The notes under the pieces were generated by a model, which was given only the letters and a program-made list of their open reading frames with translations, made no database searches and was not told the DNA's origin. Position numbers and translations under genes: made by a program. Positions 1-6,571 of a stretch of 9,894 nt of DNA are shown piece after piece. Numbering within the stretch: position 1 is the stretch's first letter; every line of letters begins with the position of its first letter. The DNA lies in the NCBI GenBank assembly GCA_016793585.1, contig JAEUJR010000698.1, positions 1 to 9,894 of the forward strand, read 5' to 3'. The stretch comes from Archangium sp. GTDB lineage: Bacteria; Myxococcota; Myxococcia; Myxococcales; Myxococcaceae.

Positions 1-367
1 AGTTGTTGGTGGTGCGCAGGTTGCGCGACATGCGCTCGAGCGCGCGCCGGGGGCCGAGCACCTTCACCAGCTGGAGCAGGGCCTTGCCCATCACCGTCTG
101 CCCGTACGACTCGAAGATGGCGCGACCCATGCGAAACGTCGCCTCGTCGCGCGGCAGCGTGGGCCACAACACGTCCATCGCGAGGTTCAGCGTCTGCAGC
201 CACAGCTCGTACGGGTACGCCGGGTTCGGGTTGAAGAGGTCGACGCCGATGGCGAGGAACTGCTGCTTCACCTTGCCGTCGAGCGCCGGGCCCAGCACCC
301 GCACCAGCGCCTCGACCGAGTTGCCGAACACCACTGGCGCTTCTGCCCGCACGTTGCTCTCAGCCAC
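1..367 (-). CDS. DUF2378 (TIGR02265) family protein, C-terminus cut by window edge
   Basis: The visible 122 residues match my memory of the Myxococcales-restricted DUF2378/TIGR02265 family. There is an N-terminal 'VVFGNSVEAL' segment, the 'AYPYELWLQTLNLA' motif (about residues 50-63), the 'MGRAIFESYGQTVMGKAL' helix (80-97) and 'VLGPRRALERM' (103-113). Family members are roughly 180-200 residues, so about a third is missing to the left. The function of the family is not established; it appears to be a small soluble protein with no signal peptide or membrane segment. The start is GTG at 367: an in-frame TGA lies three codons upstream, and a GGTGA Shine-Dalgarno-like stretch (374-378) sits 6 bases before it. 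The start overlaps the 3' end of the MYXO-CTERM gene by 8 bases, so the two genes are very probably cotranscribed and translationally coupled. Family assignment is by recalled consensus, not by a search. Confidence 0.8.
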   Translation of the reverse strand, partial: MAESNVRAEAPVVFGNSVEALVRVLGPALDGKVKQQFLAIGVDLFNPNPAYPYELWLQTLNLAMDVLWPTLPRDEATFRMGRAIFESYGQTVMGKALLQLVKVLGPRRALERMSRNLRTTNN

Positions 368-2645
368 GACGTTTCACCCCACACCACGCCAACACGAGCA
401 GCAGCACCACCACCGATGAGGCCCCGTCGCTCGCGCCACAACCACAGGCGGGAACGGCGACCCACACCGACTCGCCACCGTCTGCGAGCCCCCCGTCGAT
501 GGGGCCTGCGTCGACGATGCTCCCTGCGTCGAAGGCGAGCCCGGCATCGGCGCCGCCGTCGGCCTCACCTGCCCCGGCGTCGAGGCCCGCGTCCACACCC
601 GCGTCGAGGCCCGCGTCGACGCCACCATCGAGCAGGCCGAGCTCACGAAACCGCAAGACGACGGAGTCTCCCTGCAGCACGGGCCAGACGATGGCGCCGC
701 GGTTCACCGACGACGCGCTGACAGCGGGCAGACCGCGCAGCGCGGCAGGCGTGGCGTCGAGCTCGACGACCAGCGGCCGTTGGCCTTCTGCGAACAGCCC
801 GGCGAAGAGGGCGGCTTCGGTGTCCCACGCGACCAGCCACCGCCCGTCGACCGAGGTCATCTGCAGGTCACGCACGCCCGCGTCGAGCGACACCGCCCAG
901 GTGCCGCCATCGACCGTGCGCACGTCGAGCTGCTTCGTCACCTCACGGGCCACGACGACGCCCAGCTGTGGCGGCGCGCCGGGCGGTCGCGACGCGACGC
1001 ACGCCCGGCTCCCGATGACCGGCTCGCCCTGAATGAGGGGCTGCGCCGTGTCGGGGAAACGGGCCAGGCTGACCGCTCCGGCGACGCCGAGCCGAGCGAC
1101 CACGAAGTCGCCTTCGAACCAGGTGGCGCACGTCACCTCTCCGGCGACGGTGCTCTCGAGCGGCGTCTGGGAGGGCCCCAACGCGACGTACTCCACGTGC
1201 GTCAACCCCGACCGACCCGACCAGAACAACCCCGTCTGTGGGCCCGCGACGCCGCTGCGAACGACGGCGAAAATCGTGTCGACCCACTGCGCGCCTCCGT
1301 CGTCGAGGCCGAAGAAGCGCGTGTCAGTGCCGTCCTGCGTGAAGAACGCGAGGCCGCCGTCGAAGGTGGGCAGAACACGCGGCCAGCCTCCGTCGACGAA
1401 GAGCTCGGTCGAGGCGACGAGCGCAGAGGAGCCAGGGCGCACGAGGGCCCATCTCGAGCCCCACGTCGAGGCCGAGCTCGCTTCCTCCCACACGACGGCC
1501 CACGCGCCCGCCTCCGCGTTCCACGCGAGCGACGGCCTGCGCTGCAACACCCTCGCGCTGCTGAGCAGCAGCGGTTGCCCGGTGAACGAGAGCGAGTTTC
1601 CGTTGCGTGCCACGGCGACGCCTCCCAGCGTCTTCGAGGTGTGGCTCACGACGGCGAGGCCGTCACCCGCGCGCATCGCGAGGGCCTCGGGCGTGCCGTC
1701 GACGTCGGCGCCCGCCGCCGCGCCTGTCGTGAGGCTCGACCAGAGCCGGGTGCTGCCGCCGTCCATCGAGAAGATGGCAGCGAACCCTCCATCGAACGCA
1801 GCGCCGAAGGGCCGAATCGAGGTGTCAGCGGCGAGCGGCACACCCAACGATGCCGGGTCGTCGACCGCGAAGAAGCCGAAGTCATTCACGTAGGCGACGG
1901 CCGGCCCGTCGGTGCCCGCGACGAGGTCGAAGGCCTTCACCGACTCGATGACCTGCACCGGTGGCTGGCCGTCTCGCTGGAGCATCAGCTTGCCCCCCGG
2001 GCCGCGCCACCCGATGAAGGTGGTGGCGCCCACGCCCTCGACAGTGACGACGTTCGCGTGCACCTGCGGCGTCACCGTCTGGGTCATCGTCATCTGGCCC
2101 ACCACGTCGACGCGGTCGATGGCCAGCGGCGAGACGAGGAGCACCACGAAGTCGCTCCCCTTCGCCGACACCTCTGGGTCGTTGAAGATGGGGGAGGGGA
2201 GCTGCAGGCCGCACGGGCCCTGTGCATCGAACACGCCTGACGAGTCGAAGCGGGCGAGGTGGGTGATTCCGGCGTCGGTCGCGCGGCCTTCGCTCCACAC
2301 CAGCGCGGCGGTGCCCGTGGTGCGTGAGACGGCGAGGCGCGGGTGCGATGCGCTGGCGGGCAGTGGGCAGATGATTCGAGCGGTCTCGTTCACGCCGCGC
2401 AGCGGGTCGACCCGCTTCAACCAGACGTCGTCAATCAACCGAGTCGACTGCGGCGCCGACGTCAGATGAAGCCGCCGCGCGTCGGCCCACGCCACGAGGA
2501 ACCCACCGTCGAAGGCCTGCACCGAAGCGGCAGGGCTCGTCATGGACACACCGACAGGCCCCTGCGCTGGCGCAAAAGACACGACGGGCCCCACCGACAG
2601 GGTCTGCCCCAGCGACCAGGTGACGAGCAGCGAAAGCACCGGCAC
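360..2645 (-). CDS. Secreted MYXO-CTERM-type protein with beta-propeller-like repeats
   Basis: 761 residues. A short hydrophobic N-terminus (residues 1-14, 'MPVLSLLVTWSLGQ') looks like an export signal, although it lacks positive charges. The body contains recurring short strands of the type 'GGFLVAWADAR', 'TAALVWSEGR', 'AWAVVWEEA' and 'GRWLVAWDT'. These are typical of large myxobacterial surface proteins that probably fold as beta propellers. A D/A/G-rich linker follows (about 673-724), and then a tail (734-761) with 'CGCG', a hydrophobic run 'VVVLLLVLAW' and a basic end 'KRRG'. That layout is the MYXO-CTERM plan: Cys motif, transmembrane helix, Arg cluster, thought to mark proteins for surface anchoring or processing. 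The start is GTG at 2645; an in-frame TGA lies further upstream with no ATG or GTG in between, and a second GTG lies two codons in. The Shine-Dalgarno is weak. The ligand or substrate is unknown; no catalytic motif was recognised. Confidence 0.85.
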   Translation of the reverse strand: MPVLSLLVTWSLGQTLSVGPVVSFAPAQGPVGVSMTSPAASVQAFDGGFLVAWADARRLHLTSAPQSTRLIDDVWLKRVDPLRGVNETARIICPLPASASHPRLAVSRTTGTAALVWSEGRATDAGITHLARFDSSGVFDAQGPCGLQLPSPIFNDPEVSAKGSDFVVLLVSPLAIDRVDVVGQMTMTQTVTPQVHANVVTVEGVGATTFIGWRGPGGKLMLQRDGQPPVQVIESVKAFDLVAGTDGPAVAYVNDFGFFAVDDPASLGVPLAADTSIRPFGAAFDGGFAAIFSMDGGSTRLWSSLTTGAAAGADVDGTPEALAMRAGDGLAVVSHTSKTLGGVAVARNGNSLSFTGQPLLLSSARVLQRRPSLAWNAEAGAWAVVWEEASSASTWGSRWALVRPGSSALVASTELFVDGGWPRVLPTFDGGLAFFTQDGTDTRFFGLDDGGAQWVDTIFAVVRSGVAGPQTGLFWSGRSGLTHVEYVALGPSQTPLESTVAGEVTCATWFEGDFVVARLGVAGAVSLARFPDTAQPLIQGEPVIGSRACVASRPPGAPPQLGVVVAREVTKQLDVRTVDGGTWAVSLDAGVRDLQMTSVDGRWLVAWDTEAALFAGLFAEGQRPLVVELDATPAALRGLPAVSASSVNRGAIVWPVLQGDSVVLRFRELGLLDGGVDAGLDAGVDAGLDAGAGEADGGADAGLAFDAGSIVDAGPIDGGLADGGESVWVAVPACGCGASDGASSVVVLLLVLAWCGVKRRG
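577..624 (-). repeat. 12-bp tandem repeat encoding GVDA/GLDA linker units
   Basis: Four adjacent 12-base units at 577-588, 589-600, 601-612 and 613-624 on the plus strand are close copies of GCGTCGAGGCCC. Units 1 and 3 are identical. Read on the minus strand they encode alternating VDAG/LDAG in the linker before the MYXO-CTERM tail. Such repeats are prone to copy-number change by slippage. The surrounding linker continues the D/A/G bias in a less regular way. Confidence 0.85.
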
Positions 2646-2676
2646 GCAAGCTAGCCCAACGCCCAGGACCGACTTT

Positions 2677-2689
2677 CGTGAATGTCACG
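2677..2689. promoter_or_regulatory. Inverted repeat CGTGA-ATG-TCACG in divergent intergenic region
   Basis: A perfect 5-base inverted repeat with a 3-base spacer lies between the divergent starts of the MYXO-CTERM gene (2645) and the LRR gene (2722). The size and place suit a binding site for a dimeric regulator that could act on both genes. A second perfect palindrome, CGTCGACG, lies just beside it at 2690-2697. No convincing -35/-10 pair was found in this 76-base interval, so the promoter positions are unknown. Short palindromes arise easily in GC-rich DNA, so operator function is inference. Confidence 0.3.
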
Positions 2690-2702
2690 CGTCGACGGCT
2701 GT

Positions 2703-2718
2703 GCGGAGCAGGCTCCGC
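2703..2718 (+). promoter_or_regulatory. Hairpin immediately upstream of the LRR gene start
   Basis: GCGGAGC and GCTCCGC form a perfect 7-base inverted repeat separated by AG; in RNA this would be a 6-bp GC-rich stem with a CAGG loop. It ends 3 bases before the ATG at 2722 and contains the only GGAG in the leader (2705-2708). Any Shine-Dalgarno there would be base-paired, and at 13 bases from the ATG it is also far from ideally spaced. The hairpin could limit translation of the LRR protein or be part of an operator. The sequence is seen; the function is inferred. Confidence 0.4.
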
Positions 2719-2721
2719 GCG

Positions 2722-4161
2722 ATGAGCGTTCTCGAGCGCATCTGCACCGAGCCGTCGAACCTCGAGCTGCGGCTCGTGCATGCTGATCAACTCAGCGAAC
2801 GAGGAGACCCGCGCGGCACCTTCATCGCGCATCAGGTGCAGCTGGCGCGAACCGACCCGCTCGACGCGGCGTACGCCCCGCTGCTCGCGAGCACGCGACG
2901 GCTCGAGACGAAGCACGCCCTGAAGTGGGTGGGCGACGACGTTCCCGCCCTCCCGCGCGGAGGGTTCTCGAAGGTCGAAGTGAACGCCGCCCGCAACGCC
3001 GTGTTCGAGAACGGGTTTCTGACGCGCGTGGCGGTGACCGAGGACGAGCTGGCGGCCGTGTGGAAGACGCTCTCGGCGCGCGAGCCCATCGCAGGCGTCG
3101 AGCTGCTCGTGCGTGAAGGCGTCGACCTGCGCGAGGTGCCCGAGGCGGCGGCGTTTCGCACGCTCAAGGTGAGCCCCGACTCGTGGTTCACCTCACACTC
3201 CGTCGGCTCGGTGCTGGCGTGGGGGCTGCCGAAGCTCGAGGCGCTCGACCTCTCGGGCTGCGACCTCGGCACCACGGGAGCCCAGCTGCTCGCGAACCTC
3301 GAGACCGACCTGGGCGACTCGTTTCCCGACTGGAGGGCGCCTCCACCATTCGTGAAGGGCCAGCTCAAGTCGCTCGTGCTGCACGGCTGCGGCATCGGAG
3401 ACGAGGGCGCGGCCCTGCTCTTCGCGGCCGACTCGCTCTCGGGGCTGCGTACGCTCGTGCTCTCGCAGTGCCGCCTGACCCGCGACGCCACCTTGAAGGC
3501 GCTGAAGCAGTCGAAGCTGGGGCTCACGCGGCTCTCGCTCTCGGGGAACAAGGAGCTCGGCGGTCACTTCGACGCGCTCGCCGGGTGGAAAGCGCTGCCG
3601 AAGCTCGAGGCGCTCGCGTTGCCGCAGACGGTGACCGACGACGACGTGCGCGCGCTGTTCCCGAAGCCGTCGAAGGCGCTGCGTGAGCTCGACGTCACCA
3701 GCGCGAAGGCGCTGCTCGAGACGCCCGAGGTACTGCTCGAGGTGTCGACGTCGCTCACGCACCTCGACCTCGGCGTCACCTCGCTCGGAGACGAGGGCTT
3801 CGGCGCGCTGGCGCCCGCGTTCGACCGGCTGCTCGAGCTGCGCGTGAACGGGTGCTCATTGTCGGACGCGGCCATCGAGGTGCTGGTGACGAAGGGCTCG
3901 ACGCGGCTGGTGACGCTCGACGTGTCGAGCAACAAGCTGACCGACGCCGGCGTGAAGGCCCTCGCCGCGTGGAAGGGCCTCGAGCACGTCACGCACCTGC
4001 GGCTCGGCAACAACCGCAAGGTGACGGCAGCGGGGCTGAAGGCGTTGCTCGACGCGAAGTCGTTCGAGCCGGCCGAGCTCGACCTGGGCAAGGTCAGCGA
4101 CACCAGGCTGGTCGCGCAGCTCGCCGAGCGCTTCGGGAGGCAGACGCTGATCACCCGTTGA
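2722..4161 (+). CDS. Leucine-rich repeat protein with N-terminal TIGR02996 domain
   Basis: 479 residues with no signal peptide or membrane helix, so probably cytoplasmic. Residues 1-55 fit the TIGR02996 'repeat-companion' domain, with the diagnostic 'RLVHADQLSERGDPRGTFI' (17-35; family consensus is close to 'YADWLEERGDPRG.FI'). From about residue 168 to the end come some ten ribonuclease-inhibitor-like LRRs of about 25-30 residues, for example 'LEALDLSGCDLGTTGAQLL', 'LKSLVLHGCGIGDEGAALL', 'LTHLDLGVTSLGDEGFGAL' and 'LVTLDVSSNKLTDAGVKAL'. Such domains bind proteins; the partner is unknown. ATG 2722 was chosen because TIGR02996 domains begin right at the N-terminus. The frame is open 60 codons further, but that extension is unlike any domain and overlaps the divergent gene. 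It is the only plus-strand gene here, transcribed divergently from the MYXO-CTERM gene and convergent with the lipoprotein gene. Confidence 0.9.
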   Translation: MSVLERICTEPSNLELRLVHADQLSERGDPRGTFIAHQVQLARTDPLDAAYAPLLASTRRLETKHALKWVGDDVPALPRGGFSKVEVNAARNAVFENGFLTRVAVTEDELAAVWKTLSAREPIAGVELLVREGVDLREVPEAAAFRTLKVSPDSWFTSHSVGSVLAWGLPKLEALDLSGCDLGTTGAQLLANLETDLGDSFPDWRAPPPFVKGQLKSLVLHGCGIGDEGAALLFAADSLSGLRTLVLSQCRLTRDATLKALKQSKLGLTRLSLSGNKELGGHFDALAGWKALPKLEALALPQTVTDDDVRALFPKPSKALRELDVTSAKALLETPEVLLEVSTSLTHLDLGVTSLGDEGFGALAPAFDRLLELRVNGCSLSDAAIEVLVTKGSTRLVTLDVSSNKLTDAGVKALAAWKGLEHVTHLRLGNNRKVTAAGLKALLDAKSFEPAELDLGKVSDTRLVAQLAERFGRQTLITR

Positions 4162-4212
4162 TCACGGCGGGTCGTTGACGAGCACACCACGCACGAATCG
4201 AGCGCCATCGCC

Positions 4213-4229
4213 GCGCCAGACAGAGGCGC
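4213..4229. terminator. Possible weak hairpin between convergent genes
   Basis: The 86 bases between the LRR stop (4161) and the lipoprotein stop (4248) must hold the transcript ends of both genes if they are separate units. The best structure I see is GCGCC-AGACAGA-GGCGC, a 5-base stem with a 7-base loop. There is no T-run on either side, so it is not a canonical intrinsic terminator, and Rho-dependent termination is equally possible. Confidence 0.2.
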
Positions 4230-4247
4230 CGGTTCAATCGACGCCGC

Positions 4248-4880
4248 TCAGTTGGCGACGCCCCACTGCACGTTGTCGAGCGAACCCGTGTCGGGGCCAT
4301 CGTTGAACTCGCCACGAATCCACAAGGCGGTGGTGTCTTTGAGCACCGTCGTCATGTCGGCGTCGGTCGCCGCGGCGCCCGAGAGCTTGCCCACCTTCCA
4401 CCCGGCCGCCGTGAGCGGCACCGTGTAGCTCGTCCACTGCTCGGTCGGGTTGTTGGGCGTGTCGAACACCAGCGTCACGCCGCCGCCGATGAGCTTCACG
4501 TCGATGTCGGGGAACGGGTTCGTCGGCACCTTGTCGACCTTGAGGTCGAACTTGAGCGCCTTGCCCGCGATGGAGGCGTTGTCGCCCAGGTACTTGGCCG
4601 GCGCGACGAAGTACCAGACCCCTCCGGTGACGTCGTCTTTCGCGCTGATCAACCCATCGGGGTTGCCGCCGGTGCCGCTGAAGTCGGGCTTCACCGAGGT
4701 CGACTGCGCGTCGCCGCTGATGAGCCAGCCATCGGCATCGGCCACGAAGCCGCTGTTGGCCTTGCCCTGCAGTGTCGAGCCACCGCCGCAGCCGAGAGAA
4801 AAGATGAAGAGAGGAACGAGGTGGCGAACGCGCATGGGAAACCGGGCTTTCGTGTCGACGGGTGAGAACGGCGACGGCAT
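4248..4880 (-). CDS. Lipoprotein with laminin IV type A (laminin B) domain
   Basis: 210 residues. The N-terminus has basic residues (K11, R13, R17, R19), a hydrophobic core 'LVPLFIF' and the lipobox 'SLGC' with Cys31 as the lipidation site, so it is an envelope lipoprotein. The mature part closely follows the laminin IV type A/laminin B domain. It shows 'YFVAPAKYLGD' (90-100), 'GKALKFDL' (106-113), 'DVKLIGGGVTLVF' (127-139), a conserved Trp in 'QWTSYTVPL' (148-156), 'GWKV', then 'TTVLKDTTALWIRGEF' and a final 'LDNVQW'. In animals this domain occurs in laminins and perlecan; here it is a stand-alone bacterial module, probably binding carbohydrate or matrix. ATG 4880 is preferred because AGGAG lies 8 bases upstream. 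An in-frame ATG at 4835 would give a more compact 16-residue signal but has no Shine-Dalgarno. A monocistronic gene is likely. Confidence 0.85.
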   Translation of the reverse strand: MPSPFSPVDTKARFPMRVRHLVPLFIFSLGCGGGSTLQGKANSGFVADADGWLISGDAQSTSVKPDFSGTGGNPDGLISAKDDVTGGVWYFVAPAKYLGDNASIAGKALKFDLKVDKVPTNPFPDIDVKLIGGGVTLVFDTPNNPTEQWTSYTVPLTAAGWKVGKLSGAAATDADMTTVLKDTTALWIRGEFNDGPDTGSLDNVQWGVAN

Positions 4881-4888
4881 CGCTAGCG

Positions 4889-4893
4889 CTCCT
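4889..4893 (-). promoter_or_regulatory. Shine-Dalgarno AGGAG deciding the lipoprotein start
   Basis: AGGAG on the minus strand is 8 bases from the ATG at 4880, which is good spacing. The 8 bases in between are the perfect palindrome CGCTAGCG (4881-4888). The alternative ATG at 4835 has no comparable site, so this motif favours the longer lipoprotein. Confidence 0.65.
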
Positions 4894-4923
4894 GGTGGCG
4901 CGCAGTGGTGACTTTCGCCCCGC

Positions 4924-4951
4924 ATGGTACACGTGCCTTGTCGCCAATCAA
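4924..4951 (-). promoter_or_regulatory. Candidate sigma-70-like promoter for the lipoprotein gene
   Basis: On the minus strand, TTGATT (4946-4951) and TACCAT (4924-4929) are separated by 16 bases. Each matches four of six positions of the -35 and -10 consensus. Transcription would begin near 4917, leaving a leader of about 37 bases with the AGGAG in it. The site lies within the 107-base gap after the permease stop. The pair is plausible but not strong, and myxobacterial promoters often deviate from the consensus. Confidence 0.35.
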
Positions 4952-4987
4952 CGCTGAGGGCGCGCGGCCAGCCACGGGCAGCAGCTG

Positions 4988-6571
4988 TCAGGCCGTCGCG
5001 CCAAGCGACTCCACGAGCCGCTCGCGGCTCACCTTCAGAAAGCCGGTGTTGAAGCGCAGCAGCGCGCGGGAGCCGATGGCGAGCAGCACCGCGACCAGGC
5101 TCATCACGACTCCGCTCCAGTGGGGAATCGTCTGGAACAACGAGTACGACGCGAAGAAGAGCACGCCACCACCGCCGAACACCGTCGCCATCGTCGCCAG
5201 CACCACCACCAGCGGAGGCCGCATGCCGCGCATGCCACTCTTCGTCAGCGGGTGCGGCTGCCAGATGCTCACGAACTGGCCGACGCTCGAGATGAGAAAG
5301 AACGAACACGCCGCGATGGCCACGCCGAGAAAGAGCGCCCACCCATCGGTGTACCCCGACAGCAGCATCAACCCCGCGAGCATCACCGTCTGCACCGACT
5401 GCCACGCGCCGAAGGCCCACTGCTTGCCCTCGAGCACCGCGCGCTCGTCGACCGGCAACAGGAACAACGCCTTCACGCCGTGACGGTCGAGGCCGAACTG
5501 GTTGAAGAGCAGGTTCGTGCTCGACAGCCCTGCATAGAGGAAGGCCGCCGGCACCACCCAGCTCCCTCGATTGAGCAACTGCGCGAGCGGCCCGCGGATC
5601 AGCACGATGGTGAGCGGCGGCATCAACAACATCATGCGGCCTGGCAGGCTCGTGGTGAGCGTCTCCCATTGCAGCCGCGCGATGCCCCACGTCGGTGACG
5701 TGAAGGTCCACAGCTTCTTCGCCGCGCCCTTGCCTTCGTTCTGCGCCATCGGTTTCTCGCGTGAGACGAGCAGGTAGGCGACGACGAGCGCGCCCACCAT
5801 GAGCGCCACCATCGGCACGAGCCGCAGCGGCACCTGACTCCACTCACCGCGGAAGGCGCCCCGCGCGGCCTCGAGCGCCTGGCCCACCGGCAACAACCGC
5901 CCGACCGACTGCGCGGCGACGCCGACCTCGGTCTGCCGCCGCGACGTCAACACCGCCATCACCTTCGGCGAACCGAACGAGAGCAGCGTGGCCATGATGG
6001 GCAGCACCACGAACATGATGCGCACCTGCTTCGACACCCGCTGCGCCACCGACGCGACCAGCAGCTGCACCGACATGGTGGTGACGACACAGCAAACGAA
6101 GATGAGCAGCATGAACGGCGTCGCCTGCGGAGCCGCCACCGAGACGCCCGCACACACCCCAAGCAACGCGAGCAGCTCGGCCAACGCCAGCACCTCGGTC
6201 GAGCCCGCCACCAGCTCGGCCGCGAACAACGCGCGCGGACTCACGGGGTAGGCCTGCAGCGACTCCCACGGCAGTTGCCGGCTCGCGCCGCCGATGCCCG
6301 CGAACGCACCACCCAGCAGCGTGAGCGAGGTGAGGAAGATGGAGATGGCCGAGAGGTTGCGCTCGAACTGCCCTTCGCCCTGCAGCGCGCCGCCCAGCAG
6401 AAAGCCCATGAACGAGAGGCCCGCCACGAAGGGCACCACGAAGAGCAGGAACGCGACCGCGATGATGACTCCGCTGGCGACGACTCCCAGCGTGCCGAAC
6501 TGCTTGCGCGCCCGATTGAAGCTGCCCTCGAGGTGCGCGGTGACGACGGCCCGCAGCGGGCTCACAGCCAC
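4988..6571 (-). CDS. ABC-2-like transporter permease, multi-pass membrane protein
   Basis: 527 residues with about 11-12 predicted hydrophobic helices, for example near residues 27-59, 72-95, 115-147, 152-177, 184-203 and 253-272, then a second set from about 310 to 515. A polar cytoplasmic stretch around 272-300 (rich in K, E and Q) divides the two halves. This two-half layout resembles large EcsB-like or ABC-2-type exporter permeases that pair with a single separately encoded ATPase. The substrate cannot be told from the sequence. The start is GTG 6571, with AGAAGG (6582-6587) 10 bases upstream. A second GTG at 6565 would make a classic GTGA overlap with the ATPase stop but is less well spaced from the Shine-Dalgarno. 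Either way the two genes overlap and are translationally coupled, which supports one complex. Confidence 0.85.
   Translation of the reverse strand: MAVSPLRAVVTAHLEGSFNRARKQFGTLGVVASGVIIAVAFLLFVVPFVAGLSFMGFLLGGALQGEGQFERNLSAISIFLTSLTLLGGAFAGIGGASRQLPWESLQAYPVSPRALFAAELVAGSTEVLALAELLALLGVCAGVSVAAPQATPFMLLIFVCCVVTTMSVQLLVASVAQRVSKQVRIMFVVLPIMATLLSFGSPKVMAVLTSRRQTEVGVAAQSVGRLLPVGQALEAARGAFRGEWSQVPLRLVPMVALMVGALVVAYLLVSREKPMAQNEGKGAAKKLWTFTSPTWGIARLQWETLTTSLPGRMMLLMPPLTIVLIRGPLAQLLNRGSWVVPAAFLYAGLSSTNLLFNQFGLDRHGVKALFLLPVDERAVLEGKQWAFGAWQSVQTVMLAGLMLLSGYTDGWALFLGVAIAACSFFLISSVGQFVSIWQPHPLTKSGMRGMRPPLVVVLATMATVFGGGGVLFFASYSLFQTIPHWSGVVMSLVAVLLAIGSRALLRFNTGFLKVSRERLVESLGATA

Noticed and set aside
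780..2240. Long plus-strand open frame (486 codons) opposite the MYXO-CTERM gene, with others at 499-1032 and 1033-1893
   Set aside because: The translations are rich in R, A, G, E and H with no domain, as expected for antisense frames in GC-rich coding DNA. The minus-strand frame has a signal, repeats and a recognisable tail.
2542..2721. 60-codon N-terminal extension of the LRR gene
   Set aside because: It overlaps the divergent MYXO-CTERM gene start, has no domain character, and TIGR02996 domains normally start at the N-terminus, which fits ATG 2722.
4924..4942. Sigma-54-type -24/-12 element before the lipoprotein gene (GGCAC...TGC)
   Set aside because: The GG and GC are separated by 12 bases rather than the required 10.
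4881..5843. Upstream extension of the lipoprotein reading frame into the permease gene
   Set aside because: It would bury the lipobox in the middle of the protein, and the added sequence is Arg/Ala-rich shadow coding of the permease.
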